A DNA stretch of 43,948 nt from Candidatus Sumerlaeota bacterium. GTDB taxonomy: Bacteria; Sumerlaeota; Sumerlaeia; JADFCW01. The stretch's first letter is position 1. Each line of letters opens with the position of its first letter. The stretch spans positions 1 to 43,948 of the forward strand of contig JADFCW010000011.1 of the NCBI GenBank assembly GCA_017161705.1, written 5' to 3'. Shown here in pieces: positions 15,716-24,043 of the stretch. The position numbers and the translations under genes are program-made. The notes beneath the pieces are model-generated. The model saw only the letters and a program-made list of their open reading frames with translations. It did no database searches and had not been told where the DNA came from.

Positions 15716-17341
15716 ATGAACACACGTTTGTCTCGTCGCCAGTTTGCGCGCCAAAGCGCTGCTTGGATCGCCGTTGCTGCGTCGGGCTCGGCTCTGTCCA
15801 GTCAATCCGGCTGTTCGCGAATCGCCGGCCGGAGTTCAGGCGCCGCCCTCCCGGCCAAACGCGTCGGCCGAGCCGGACAGCCTCGTTCGTTCCGCTTTAC
15901 CATGCTGGATGCAGCGGGAAAACCCATGGGCGAATGGCAGCGCAGGTCCATCTATGCCGCCGATCTGCACTTCGAACCGGAGCGTCAGAAAAACGCGCTC
16001 CAGCCCGATGGGACGACCGAGATCACAACTTCGATTCCGGCATGTTCGTTTCATGCCAAAATTCCCGTGGCCGATTTCGGCGATGTCTGGGTGATCGCCG
16101 ACAACGAAGGGGAAGGCTATAGGACAGAAGCCAAAGGCGTGCTGGATTTTGTTGCCGAGGCCGCGCGCAGCCGCAGAGCCGATGTGGCGCGTTATCTCAA
16201 AGCGCACCCGCGGGTGCCTTTTTCGCGCGAATGCCGCGAACGCTTTCAGGCCGCCGAGGATGCTCTGGCCCGGGCAGCCCGCGCTGCAGGCGCCGACGCC
16301 GCACGGCTCCACATGGAAGCTCTGGCGCACGGCCTCTGGGCCGGCGAACTAGCCGTTGTCGAGCAGGCGCGCCATGCCATCTCGCGCATGAAGCCCCGCC
16401 GCAAGTTCCTCTTTGGCTGCAACACATTCCAATACAAGCCCGACACCCCTTACGCCGAGCTGTTTCCGCAGGTTATGAACTATGGAACGCTTCCATTTTA
16501 TCTGGCCTCGCTCGAACGGATCGAAGGCCAACCCAACTACGACCGCGTGGACACCATTCTGGCCTGGTGCGAAAAAATCGGCATCCGTCCCAAGGGCCAT
16601 CCGCTCTGGTGGGGTCACGAAGCCGGCATCCCGCCGTGGCTGGCCGGGGCCGACTGGCCCGACGCCCGCCGCCACTGCGTCCGCGTCGTCGGACGCAGCG
16701 TCGAGCGGTATCGCGGGCGTATTGACTGGTGGGACGTGATCAACGAGGCGCACGACTGGGCCAACGGGTTGAATTTTACGCAGGATCAGGAAATCGAGAT
16801 TACCCGGATTTGTTGCGACACCGCGCGGGCAAAAAACGACAAGGCGCTGGCGGTGGTCAACAACTGCGCTCCTTTCGGCGAATATGCCGCCCAAGGCCGC
16901 GTCTACAAGGGCCCTATCCATGAACGGGTGTTTACGCCGCTGGCTTACCTCGAGCGCCTGATCGAAAGCGGCGTCGAGTTCGACGTGGTCGGTGTGCAGA
17001 TTTATTTCCCCGCGCGCGACATGATGGCCATCGGCAAGTTGCTCGATGAGTATCAGCGCTTCGGCAAGCCGGTTCACATCACCGAGCTGGAAGTGCGCAC
17101 CAATCCGGGCCGCGGCGGCGTCGAATGGCATGCGCCGTTCAGCGAAAAAATTCAGGCCGACTGGATGGAGTGGTTCTATACGCTCGCCTATGCGCGGCCG
17201 CAGATCAAAGCGATCACGTGGTGGGACTTTGCCGAGCCTGCTTTCATTCGCTCGGGAGCGTTTCTGGATGAAAACCAGCGGCCCCGTGAAATCTTTCACC
17301 GCCTCAAAGCCCTCAAAAAGTCCTGGGGTTTGGCGTCGTAG
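15716..17341 (+). CDS. GH10 endo-1,4-beta-xylanase
   Basis: 541 residues from the ATG at 15716, with GAAAGGA upstream; the longer frame from 15656 has no such site. The N-terminus SRRQFARQSAAWIAV is a Tat-type signal followed by a hydrophobic run and a Cys (SGCS), so it may also be lipid-anchored. The first ~230 residues are not catalytic and include a helical region. The GH10 barrel begins near FLFGCNTFQY, and includes KGHPLWWGHE, WWDVINEAHDW with acid/base Glu344, VVGVQIYFPARD, and HITELEV with nucleophile Glu457. The C-terminal WWDFAEPAF is the usual substrate-site tryptophan block. It hydrolyses xylan backbones in the family. Function is well supported. Confidence 0.92.
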   Translation: MNTRLSRRQFARQSAAWIAVAASGSALSSQSGCSRIAGRSSGAALPAKRVGRAGQPRSFRFTMLDAAGKPMGEWQRRSIYAADLHFEPERQKNALQPDGTTEITTSIPACSFHAKIPVADFGDVWVIADNEGEGYRTEAKGVLDFVAEAARSRRADVARYLKAHPRVPFSRECRERFQAAEDALARAARAAGADAARLHMEALAHGLWAGELAVVEQARHAISRMKPRRKFLFGCNTFQYKPDTPYAELFPQVMNYGTLPFYLASLERIEGQPNYDRVDTILAWCEKIGIRPKGHPLWWGHEAGIPPWLAGADWPDARRHCVRVVGRSVERYRGRIDWWDVINEAHDWANGLNFTQDQEIEITRICCDTARAKNDKALAVVNNCAPFGEYAAQGRVYKGPIHERVFTPLAYLERLIESGVEFDVVGVQIYFPARDMMAIGKLLDEYQRFGKPVHITELEVRTNPGRGGVEWHAPFSEKIQADWMEWFYTLAYARPQIKAITWWDFAEPAFIRSGAFLDENQRPREIFHRLKALKKSWGLAS

Positions 17342-17380
17342 CCGCCGACGCGAGGATCCCCCCTCACGAGGCACGTTGGT

Positions 17381-18532
17381 TTGCGAGGTTTGACGTTGCT
17401 GCCTCTATCGGATTGTTGCATTCGATTACTGCATGCGCGCAGCCAGGTGACCGTTAACCTTGATGCCTTGAGGGACAATCTTGATGCGATTCGGGCGCGT
17501 ATTTCTCCGGCCCGCCTCCTCGTCAGCGTGAAAAAAGACGCCTATGGTCATGGTCTCGCCGAAGTGGCCGCAACGGCACAAAAAGCCGGCGCCGATTATC
17601 TTGGCATTGCCTCGATCGCCGAAGCACTTGCTCTTCGACAGACCGGTGTCACCCTGCCGATTCTCGATCTCGGTCTTGCCCTGCCGGAGGAAATCGAACC
17701 GGCTCTTGAAAGCGGCATTGAATTGACCGTGGCGTCGCTGGATGACGCTCGGCAAGTATCCGAGGCCGCTGCGCGGCTAAACCGCCGCGCCCGTGTCCAT
17801 CTTAAAGTGGATACCGGCATGGGGCGTCTGGGTCTTTTCCCCGAGCAGTTGGCCGGCCAGCTCGATGCGCTGGCCGCACTGCCTCATCTCGAATGGGTCG
17901 GTCTTTACAGTCACCTTGCGGACGCGGCCGGCAATGCCGCCCTGACCGACGCGCAATGGGGGCGCTTCCGCCGGCTGGCCAGCTCGGTCTCGACATGGCT
18001 CCCATTCCGCCATTTGGGCGCCAGCGCCGCCCTTGCCAAAAAACATCTGCATTTCGACATGCTGCGTGTGGGCATCGCAGCCTATGGGGCCGACCCCGAC
18101 GCGCCGGAATTCGAGCCGGTGATGACGTTCAGAAGCCGCCTTGTGTTTATCAAAGATGTTCCCGCCGGCTGCCCGATCAGCTACGGCGCCACGTATGTCA
18201 CGACAGAGCCGACGCGGGTCGGCGTTGTGGCCTCCGGCTATGGCAACGGCTATCCGCGCCGGGCGTCGGGCCGCGGTCATGTGATGATCGCCGGCCGTCC
18301 GGCGCCGATTCTCGGCCGCATCTGCATGGATCAGATGATGGTCAATCTGAACCGGCATCCGGACGCGAGGGTCGGCGACGAGGTGCTGTTGTTTGGGCGA
18401 AGCGGCGGGGACGCGCTGCCGGTCTGGCAGGTAGCCCAGTGGGCCGACACCATTTCGTATGAGGTGCTCTGTTGTGCTGGCATGATGAATCCGCGTCAGT
18501 ATTTCCCGGCGGCGGAGGCACGCAAAACGTGA
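17381..18532 (+). CDS. alr: Alanine racemase
   Basis: 383 residues. It converts L- to D-alanine for peptidoglycan, a PLP enzyme of fold type III. The start is a TTG at 17381 with GAGG about nine bases before it; a shorter start cannot be excluded because the family-conserved part begins near QVTVNLDALRDN. The PLP lysine is Lys51 in SVKKDAYGHG, with the usual VKA changed to VKK. The second catalytic residue is Tyr268 in ISYGATY. RICMDQMMVNL and GASAALAKK are further family blocks. It follows the xylanase gene by 39 bp and is followed by an intrinsic terminator. Confidence 0.95.
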   Translation: MRGLTLLPLSDCCIRLLHARSQVTVNLDALRDNLDAIRARISPARLLVSVKKDAYGHGLAEVAATAQKAGADYLGIASIAEALALRQTGVTLPILDLGLALPEEIEPALESGIELTVASLDDARQVSEAAARLNRRARVHLKVDTGMGRLGLFPEQLAGQLDALAALPHLEWVGLYSHLADAAGNAALTDAQWGRFRRLASSVSTWLPFRHLGASAALAKKHLHFDMLRVGIAAYGADPDAPEFEPVMTFRSRLVFIKDVPAGCPISYGATYVTTEPTRVGVVASGYGNGYPRRASGRGHVMIAGRPAPILGRICMDQMMVNLNRHPDARVGDEVLLFGRSGGDALPVWQVAQWADTISYEVLCCAGMMNPRQYFPAAEARKT

Positions 18533-18643
18533 AAGGTGCGGCGGATACATTCGGCTGCGGATTGCCCGCACTTCAAAAAAACCACCTCTTCTCCGCTTTC
18601 CGCAGGCGCGGCTTCGATTGGCCGCTGAAAAATCTTCCCTGTG

Positions 18644-18674
18644 AAAAGCCCGTAAATCTTGTCGGGCTTTTTTT
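18644..18674 (+). terminator. Intrinsic terminator after alr, possibly bidirectional
   Basis: A 9-bp perfect stem, AAAAGCCCG (18644-18652) with CGGGCTTTT (18663-18671), has a 10-base loop and runs into seven T residues. On the opposite strand the same stem is followed by four T, so it could also terminate the convergent purH transcript, whose stop is at 18714. Confidence 0.85.
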
Positions 18675-18713
18675 ATTCCCGAACCATGAACCGCTTGCGG
18701 CAGGCCGACCGAC

Positions 18714-20300
18714 TCAATGGCGGAAATGCCGCCGGCCGGTGAAATACAGCGGGATCCGGTGCTCATTGCACGCGGCGATCACGTCTTCGTCGCGCACCGA
18801 GCCGCCCGGCTCGATGATGGCCCGGATCTTGTGCGGCGCAATCAGGTCTATGCTGTCGCGGAATGGGAAGAACGCGTCGCTGGCCAGATAGCAGCCCGCG
18901 ATGGGCGACCGCGCCTTGGCAATCGCGATTCGCAGAGAGTCCACGCGGCTCATCTGACCGGCGCCGATTCCCACGGTCGCTGTCCGCGTCGTCAACACGA
19001 TGGCGTTGGACTTGACCCACTTCACCACGCGCATGGCGAAGTCCAGTCCGTCGAGATCGCGTTCGTCGGTAAGTTGGACCTCGGTCATGCAGCGCCATTT
19101 TTCGCGTGGAATGAATCCGAGGTCGCGATCCTGCACCAGAAATCCGCCGACAAAGGAGCGAATCATCGGTTCGGACGAACGCTCGCTGAACGGCCCTGTG
19201 GCCAGAAGCCGCAGGTTCTTTTTCTTCCTTAAAATATCGAGAGCCTCGTCGGTGAACGACGGGGCAATGACGACCTCGGTGAAGATTTCCGCGATCGGCT
19301 CGGCGGTCGCTTTGTCCACCGGCCGATTGCATGCAACCACACCGCCAAAAGCCGAGTCCGGATCGCAGGCCAGCGCGGCGCGATAGGCCTCGGCCAGCGT
19401 TTCGCCCAGCGCCACCCCGCAGGGGTTGGCGTGCTTGATGATAGCCGCGGCCGGCTGCGAGAACTCCCGCACCAGTTCCAGCGCCGCCTCGCCGTCGCCG
19501 ATGTTGTTGTAGGACAGTTCTTTTCCGTGCAATTGCTGCGCTGTCGCCAACGAGGTCTCGATCGGCCCGATTCGGCGATAAACCGCCGCCAGCTGGTGGG
19601 AATTCTCGCCGTATCGCAGCGAGGCCACACGCTCGGCGGCGATCACCAGATTGCGCGGAAAGACGGACACGGCAGCCGTTCCCTCGCTGGGAATATGCTC
19701 TTTCGGCTCGAGCGACTCGAAGTAGGTTGCAATCGTTGCGTCATATTCGGAGGAGGTCTGAAAGGCGCGCAGGGCCAGGTGCCGGCACAGCGTCTTGCTG
19801 AGGCAGCCGTTGCCCGCCTGCAATTCGCGCGCCACGCGGTCGTAATCGGCCGGGTCCACCACCACGGCCACGCCGTCGTGGTTTTTGGCCGCCGCGCGAA
19901 TCAGCGCAATGCCGCCGATGTCTATCTGTTCGACCGCTTGCGGCAGGGTCGCGCCGGGTTGGGCGATAGTTTCCGCAAACGGGTAGAGGTTGACGACGAC
20001 CATATCAATGGGGGCGAGGCCCATTTGCTCGAGTTGTGCGAGGTCTTCCGGACGGTCGCGGCGTGCCAGAATGCCTGCAAAGATATACGGATGAAGCGTC
20101 TTGACCCGGCCGCCGAACATTTCCGGCGAGCGGGTCAGATCGGCCACAGAGACCACCTCGAAGCCGCGCTCTTGAAGATATTTTGCGGTTCCGCCGGTCG
20201 AGATGATCCGCACGCCATAGTTTTTCAATGTGCCGGCCAGCGTCTCTAACCCGGTCTTGTCATGAACGCTCACAAGCGCCTGACGAATGCGCACGGTCAT
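18714..20300 (-). CDS. purH: Bifunctional AICAR formyltransferase / IMP cyclohydrolase
   Basis: 528 residues, normal length. Catalyses the last two steps of IMP synthesis in the cytoplasm. The N-terminal cyclohydrolase (MGS-like) domain shows ALVSVHDKTGLE, IISTGGTAKYL and GRVKTLHPYIFAGILARRD. The C-terminal transformylase domain has SLRYGENSHQ and KHANPCGVALGE with the family Lys-His pair, and ends with SDAFFPFRDSIDLIAPHKI and IEPGGSVRDEDVI. It starts at the ATG at 20300 with GGAGG eight bases before. The PilT-like gene ends 27 bp upstream in the same direction, so the two are likely one transcript. Confidence 0.97.
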   Translation of the reverse strand: MTVRIRQALVSVHDKTGLETLAGTLKNYGVRIISTGGTAKYLQERGFEVVSVADLTRSPEMFGGRVKTLHPYIFAGILARRDRPEDLAQLEQMGLAPIDMVVVNLYPFAETIAQPGATLPQAVEQIDIGGIALIRAAAKNHDGVAVVVDPADYDRVARELQAGNGCLSKTLCRHLALRAFQTSSEYDATIATYFESLEPKEHIPSEGTAAVSVFPRNLVIAAERVASLRYGENSHQLAAVYRRIGPIETSLATAQQLHGKELSYNNIGDGEAALELVREFSQPAAAIIKHANPCGVALGETLAEAYRAALACDPDSAFGGVVACNRPVDKATAEPIAEIFTEVVIAPSFTDEALDILRKKKNLRLLATGPFSERSSEPMIRSFVGGFLVQDRDLGFIPREKWRCMTEVQLTDERDLDGLDFAMRVVKWVKSNAIVLTTRTATVGIGAGQMSRVDSLRIAIAKARSPIAGCYLASDAFFPFRDSIDLIAPHKIRAIIEPGGSVRDEDVIAACNEHRIPLYFTGRRHFRH

Positions 20301-20327
20301 ATTGTTCCTCCGGTCAAAATGGGGATG

Positions 20328-21431
20328 CTATCTGTACGAGCTGCCGAACTCCTGGGCTCGGACGCCTGTGGCGATGCCCTCGGCCATCAGCCGGAACTCG
20401 TCGGGGCTGGTTGCATATGCCAGAGCGTCTTCCATGCGGATCATCTTGCGCCGATACAAGTCGAGCAGCGCCTGATTGAACGTTTGCATGCCGACGTGCG
20501 CGCCCTGCTCGATATACTGCGGCAGCTCCAAAGTCTTTCCTTCGTGCAGCAACTTGCGGATCAGCGGTGTGCCGACCATGACTTCGATGGCCGGAACGCG
20601 GCCCTTGCCCGAGGCGTGCGGCAACAGGCGCATCGAGATCACGCCCTGGAGGCAGAGGCTCAACTCCATGCGAATCTGCGGATGCAAATAGGCCGGAAAG
20701 TAGTTGATGATCCGCTCGACCGTCTGCACCGCGTCTATGGTGTGAAGTGTCGAGAATACGAGGTGGCCGGTTTCGGCGGCGTTGATCGCCGTCTGGATCG
20801 TTTCGAGGTCGCGCATTTCCCCGATCAGAATCACATCCGGGCTTTGACGCAGCACGTGCTTGAGCGCCTCGCTGAAACTCATGGTGTCAAATCCGATTTC
20901 CCGCTGATTGACAATGGACTGCTTGTCCTGATGGAGAAACTCGATCGGGTCCTCGATGGTCACAATGTGGCACTTGCGCGTCTCGTTGATGTGGTTGATC
21001 ATGGCGGCCAACGTGGTGGATTTTCCCGATCCGGTGGTGCCGGTTACCAGCACCAGACCGCGATGTTTCTCCGACAGCTCGCGGACGACCGGCGGCAAAT
21101 GCAGGTCTTCGAACGTCATCGTGCTGCTGGAGACGTGGCGGAAGACCATTGCAATGGAGCCGCGCTGCCGGAAGATGTTGACGCGGAACCGCCCGATGCC
21201 CCGAATTCCCAAGGCCAGGTCCATTTCTGCATGTTCCTTGAATCGCTCCCACTGGTTCGGGGTCATCATTTCCTCGGCCTTCTGTTCGCACTCCTCGACC
21301 GAGGTTTCCGGGTAGTCCGTGATGCGGATTGTGCCGTCAATGCGCATGGCCGGCCGCGACCCTGCCTTGATAAACAAGTCCGATGCGTTTCGCTCGACCA
21401 TGTCTCCCAGAAGATTTTCCAACTCGATCAT
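20328..21431 (-). CDS. pilT: PilT-like twitching motility ATPase
   Basis: 367 residues from the ATG at 21431, preceded by GGGAGG; an upstream in-frame ATG at 21458 lacks a site. Family PilT/VirB11 AAA+ motor that powers pilus retraction at the inner membrane. N-terminal domain NASDLFIKAGSRP is typical of PilT/PilU. Walker A GTTGSGKST (131-139), Asp box VTIEDPIE (157-164), Walker B ILIGEMRD (201-208) and a His box ending FSTLH (226-230) are intact. TPLIRKLLHEGK stands where PilT has AIRNLIREGK, so the retraction motif is present but diverged. No pilus assembly genes are adjacent; the pseudopilin run lies 5-14 kb away on the other strand. Confidence 0.93.
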   Translation of the reverse strand: MIELENLLGDMVERNASDLFIKAGSRPAMRIDGTIRITDYPETSVEECEQKAEEMMTPNQWERFKEHAEMDLALGIRGIGRFRVNIFRQRGSIAMVFRHVSSSTMTFEDLHLPPVVRELSEKHRGLVLVTGTTGSGKSTTLAAMINHINETRKCHIVTIEDPIEFLHQDKQSIVNQREIGFDTMSFSEALKHVLRQSPDVILIGEMRDLETIQTAINAAETGHLVFSTLHTIDAVQTVERIINYFPAYLHPQIRMELSLCLQGVISMRLLPHASGKGRVPAIEVMVGTPLIRKLLHEGKTLELPQYIEQGAHVGMQTFNQALLDLYRRKMIRMEDALAYATSPDEFRLMAEGIATGVRAQEFGSSYR

Positions 21432-21622
21432 GGCAACCTCCCGTTTGTCGCCGCGCATCGCACAGAGGAGGCCGTCGAACCCCTCTACCGGATGCGCCCA
21501 TACCCTCTTTTCGAGACAGCGCGCAAACTCTGACTCAGTCCATCCCCCAAAGACAAAACAAATCTTGCGTCCGCTCTGTTTTTTCTCCCCGGCTTTCTTT
21601 GCCTCGAGCCCCTTGCTCCCCG

Positions 21623-23767
21623 CTATTGATAAAACCAGTAGTGAAAAGCGATATGGTCGCCGGAAATCCGAATTCGCACCTTCGGCGACCGGATCATTCC
21701 CGCTGCAATGCGAACCATCCGCTCGTCCATTTCCGCCGCGACAGGGCTCAACGCCTCGCCGCCTGCTGCCGGTTCGCCGTTGACTGACAACCTAATCCGA
21801 ACCGGCGGCGTCAATGCAACCTCAAAACGTTCACGCCGCCGCGGTCCCAGCAGGCTGGCCGCTGTCAGACGCAGCGCGGTTCTCGCCACCATGATAAGGT
21901 CTTTGTTCGGTATGACTGCGATCTCGAATTCCTCGTCGCCCAGCACCGCATAGCCAGCCTCGACAATCGGCCGGCCGCCGAGCGTCGTAGCAGCAATTCC
22001 GCCGCCCAACCGCACACCCGCCAGGCGCTCGAAACGGCGGTAGCGATGCGCCGCTTCGTCGTCCGGATGGCCGATGTTGATTTGGTCGGCCAGAGTCATG
22101 TTCCGGATCGCATCCAGAATCTCCGGCTTTGCCGGCTGCCGAACCCCTTCGAGGTTTTCGTATTGCGCGGCCCAAAGCGACACGTGAGCGTCGGCGCCGA
22201 AAAACGACGGCGTCGAATACTGCCGTGCCCCCATCAACCCCGCCGCCGTCAGTTCGCCGCGCTCCGACTCGCTCAACAGCCAGTAAGCTGGCCGCCATTG
22301 CGGCTGGGCGTTGAGAATCTCGATCTGCGCGGCCGGATTGCCCCACGCCGACGCGAAGGCCCGATGCGTAATCCCGTTCAGGTTGATAATCCGGCGGTCG
22401 GGCAAATAGTATTGAATGCCGCTGCCGGAGACCACGCCGATGTCGCCCGTTGCGGGTGGCTCTGAAAGGCGCCGAAAATTTTCGACTGCGGCGACGACGG
22501 CTGCTTCTTCGGCGCATCGCCGGCCGTAGTCTCCCAGAAAATAGAGCGTCCCCGCCAGGGAGAATGCCGCGCCGATCGCATAGATCGCCGTCCAACGAAT
22601 CCGTCCGCCGACCATTGTCTCGATCTGCGGCAAACCGCCGACACCGTAAAGAACGGTCAGAACAAAAACCCACAGCAGATATTTGTCGTGCTGAAGTCCC
22701 GAAAAGCCGCTGGCGCTCACCGTCAGAACAACCGCAGCGGCGCTGAGGGCCAACCACGTCTCGACCGAACCCTGCCGCCACCGAGGAAGAAATCCCAATG
22801 CCGCCGGAATGATGATCAGCGGCGGGAAATAGCAGGCGCGCCCGCTTTCGCCGCTTCCTAAAAATACTTCACTGATCAGCCGCGCCAGCGTCCGGCTGAT
22901 TTCCGTCAACACGGCGTGAAACGGGTAATTCTCAAACAATCCTTTGCCTTTCATCGAAGCAAAAGCCACTTCGCCTGTCAGCATGTAGTTGAACAAACCG
23001 ACCGAAAGCGAGCCGATCAAACCGGCCGCGCCTGCCGCCAGCCAAAGGCCGACGCGCGGTGCGACCGCATGAGAGTTCGCCGTTGCCGGACAATCCGCAC
23101 CGTTCGGCTTCGCCTCGCACCTCCGGCGCAGAGCGCACAGGCCTGCAATTGCCAGCGACAGCGCGATCAGCAGTCCTTCGGGGCGCGCCCAGCTGAACAG
23201 AAAAAGCGCGGCCGCCGCTGGTCCTCCCCGATTCTGTAACAAAGCGTAAAACGCCAGCAGGAAGAGGGTGGACGCCAGCCCCATATCGTGCAGGGCAAAA
23301 TAGCCGAAGCTTATCGGCCCGCTCAGCGCCATAAGCAGCGCCGCTGCAAACGCTTCGTTCGGCATCCGCACCCGCGCGATTCGATAGATCAAATACAGCG
23401 AAGCCAGCCAAAGCAGCGCGTTCAGCCCAAACGCGGCGCCGATCAGGCCGTCGCCGCGACAGCCCGCTGCATACAGTCCCGCCAGGGCAAAGACATACAA
23501 ATGGCTCGTGGCGCCGGTTGTCCGTTCGGCGGCGGTAGTTCCCTCCGCCGGCGATGCCGGATGGAAACAATACGGCCGCCCCTCGGCCAGCGTCCGTGCA
23601 TACTGGAAGAAGATCAAATCATCCCGCAACGGCGCCACCCATCGCCCACGCGTATGCCCGAGCAAGACCTGTGCGTAGATCACCGCAATCAGGATACCCA
23701 CGATCATCAGGAGCAGGCCGCGCGTTCGCTCCAAACGGCTGCCGGGCGCTGTGCCCTCGGGATTCAT
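21623..23767 (-). CDS. GT-C-like polytopic membrane glycosyltransferase, putative
   Basis: 714 residues from the ATG at 23767; the open frame continues upstream to 24535 but that part overlaps the divergent sulfatase gene and has no support. The first TM is LLLMIVGILIAVIYAQVLL. The first loop has DDLIFFQYARTLAEG, the acidic DD motif followed by the RYAxNLxxG-like signature of GT-C glycosyltransferases that use lipid-linked sugars. About ten hydrophobic spans follow, then a C-terminal soluble region of roughly 250 residues, which begins with GDIGVVSGSGIQYYLPDRRI, a pattern also seen in such proteins. The donor, acceptor and product are unknown. Cell-envelope glycosylation is the best guess. 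Confidence 0.7.
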   Translation of the reverse strand: MNPEGTAPGSRLERTRGLLLMIVGILIAVIYAQVLLGHTRGRWVAPLRDDLIFFQYARTLAEGRPYCFHPASPAEGTTAAERTTGATSHLYVFALAGLYAAGCRGDGLIGAAFGLNALLWLASLYLIYRIARVRMPNEAFAAALLMALSGPISFGYFALHDMGLASTLFLLAFYALLQNRGGPAAAALFLFSWARPEGLLIALSLAIAGLCALRRRCEAKPNGADCPATANSHAVAPRVGLWLAAGAAGLIGSLSVGLFNYMLTGEVAFASMKGKGLFENYPFHAVLTEISRTLARLISEVFLGSGESGRACYFPPLIIIPAALGFLPRWRQGSVETWLALSAAAVVLTVSASGFSGLQHDKYLLWVFVLTVLYGVGGLPQIETMVGGRIRWTAIYAIGAAFSLAGTLYFLGDYGRRCAEEAAVVAAVENFRRLSEPPATGDIGVVSGSGIQYYLPDRRIINLNGITHRAFASAWGNPAAQIEILNAQPQWRPAYWLLSESERGELTAAGLMGARQYSTPSFFGADAHVSLWAAQYENLEGVRQPAKPEILDAIRNMTLADQINIGHPDDEAAHRYRRFERLAGVRLGGGIAATTLGGRPIVEAGYAVLGDEEFEIAVIPNKDLIMVARTALRLTAASLLGPRRRERFEVALTPPVRIRLSVNGEPAAGGEALSPVAAEMDERMVRIAAGMIRSPKVRIRISGDHIAFHYWFYQ

Positions 23768-23864
23768 AACCGCTCTTGTTTCCTTTTCCAAACCAGATGC
23801 CGTTGCTTCGTTCGGGAATCTCTTCCGCCCTTCATGCCGTCCCTGTTGCCGAACGAAAAGATGG

Positions 23865-23890
23865 TCTCTGCCAAGCGACTTGGCAAGAGA
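23865..23890. promoter_or_regulatory. 11-bp dyad in the divergent GT-C/sulfatase gap
   Basis: TCTCTGCCAAG (23865-23875), a three-base centre, then CTTGGC, one extra A, and AGAGA (to 23890) form an 11-bp stem with a single bulge. It lies between the divergent starts at 23767 and 24044 and could be an operator or a transcript hairpin. No bound factor is known. Confidence 0.3.
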
Positions 23891-24043
23891 GAATCCGCGC
23901 GGTTTTCGTCCTGCCGCGCGGCGATCCAAATCGCAGCTTGCAAGCGAGAAATCCCTGCGCATAACCTTACGCCTGTATTGCAGGCGGGTCCCAGTCAGGG
24001 CAAACCATGCAAGCGTGAAGCTTTTCCGACGGAGGCTATTCCA

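Noticed and set aside
20262-21533. 423-residue plus-strand frame
   Set aside because: Antisense to the PilT-like gene, which has intact Walker and Asp boxes.
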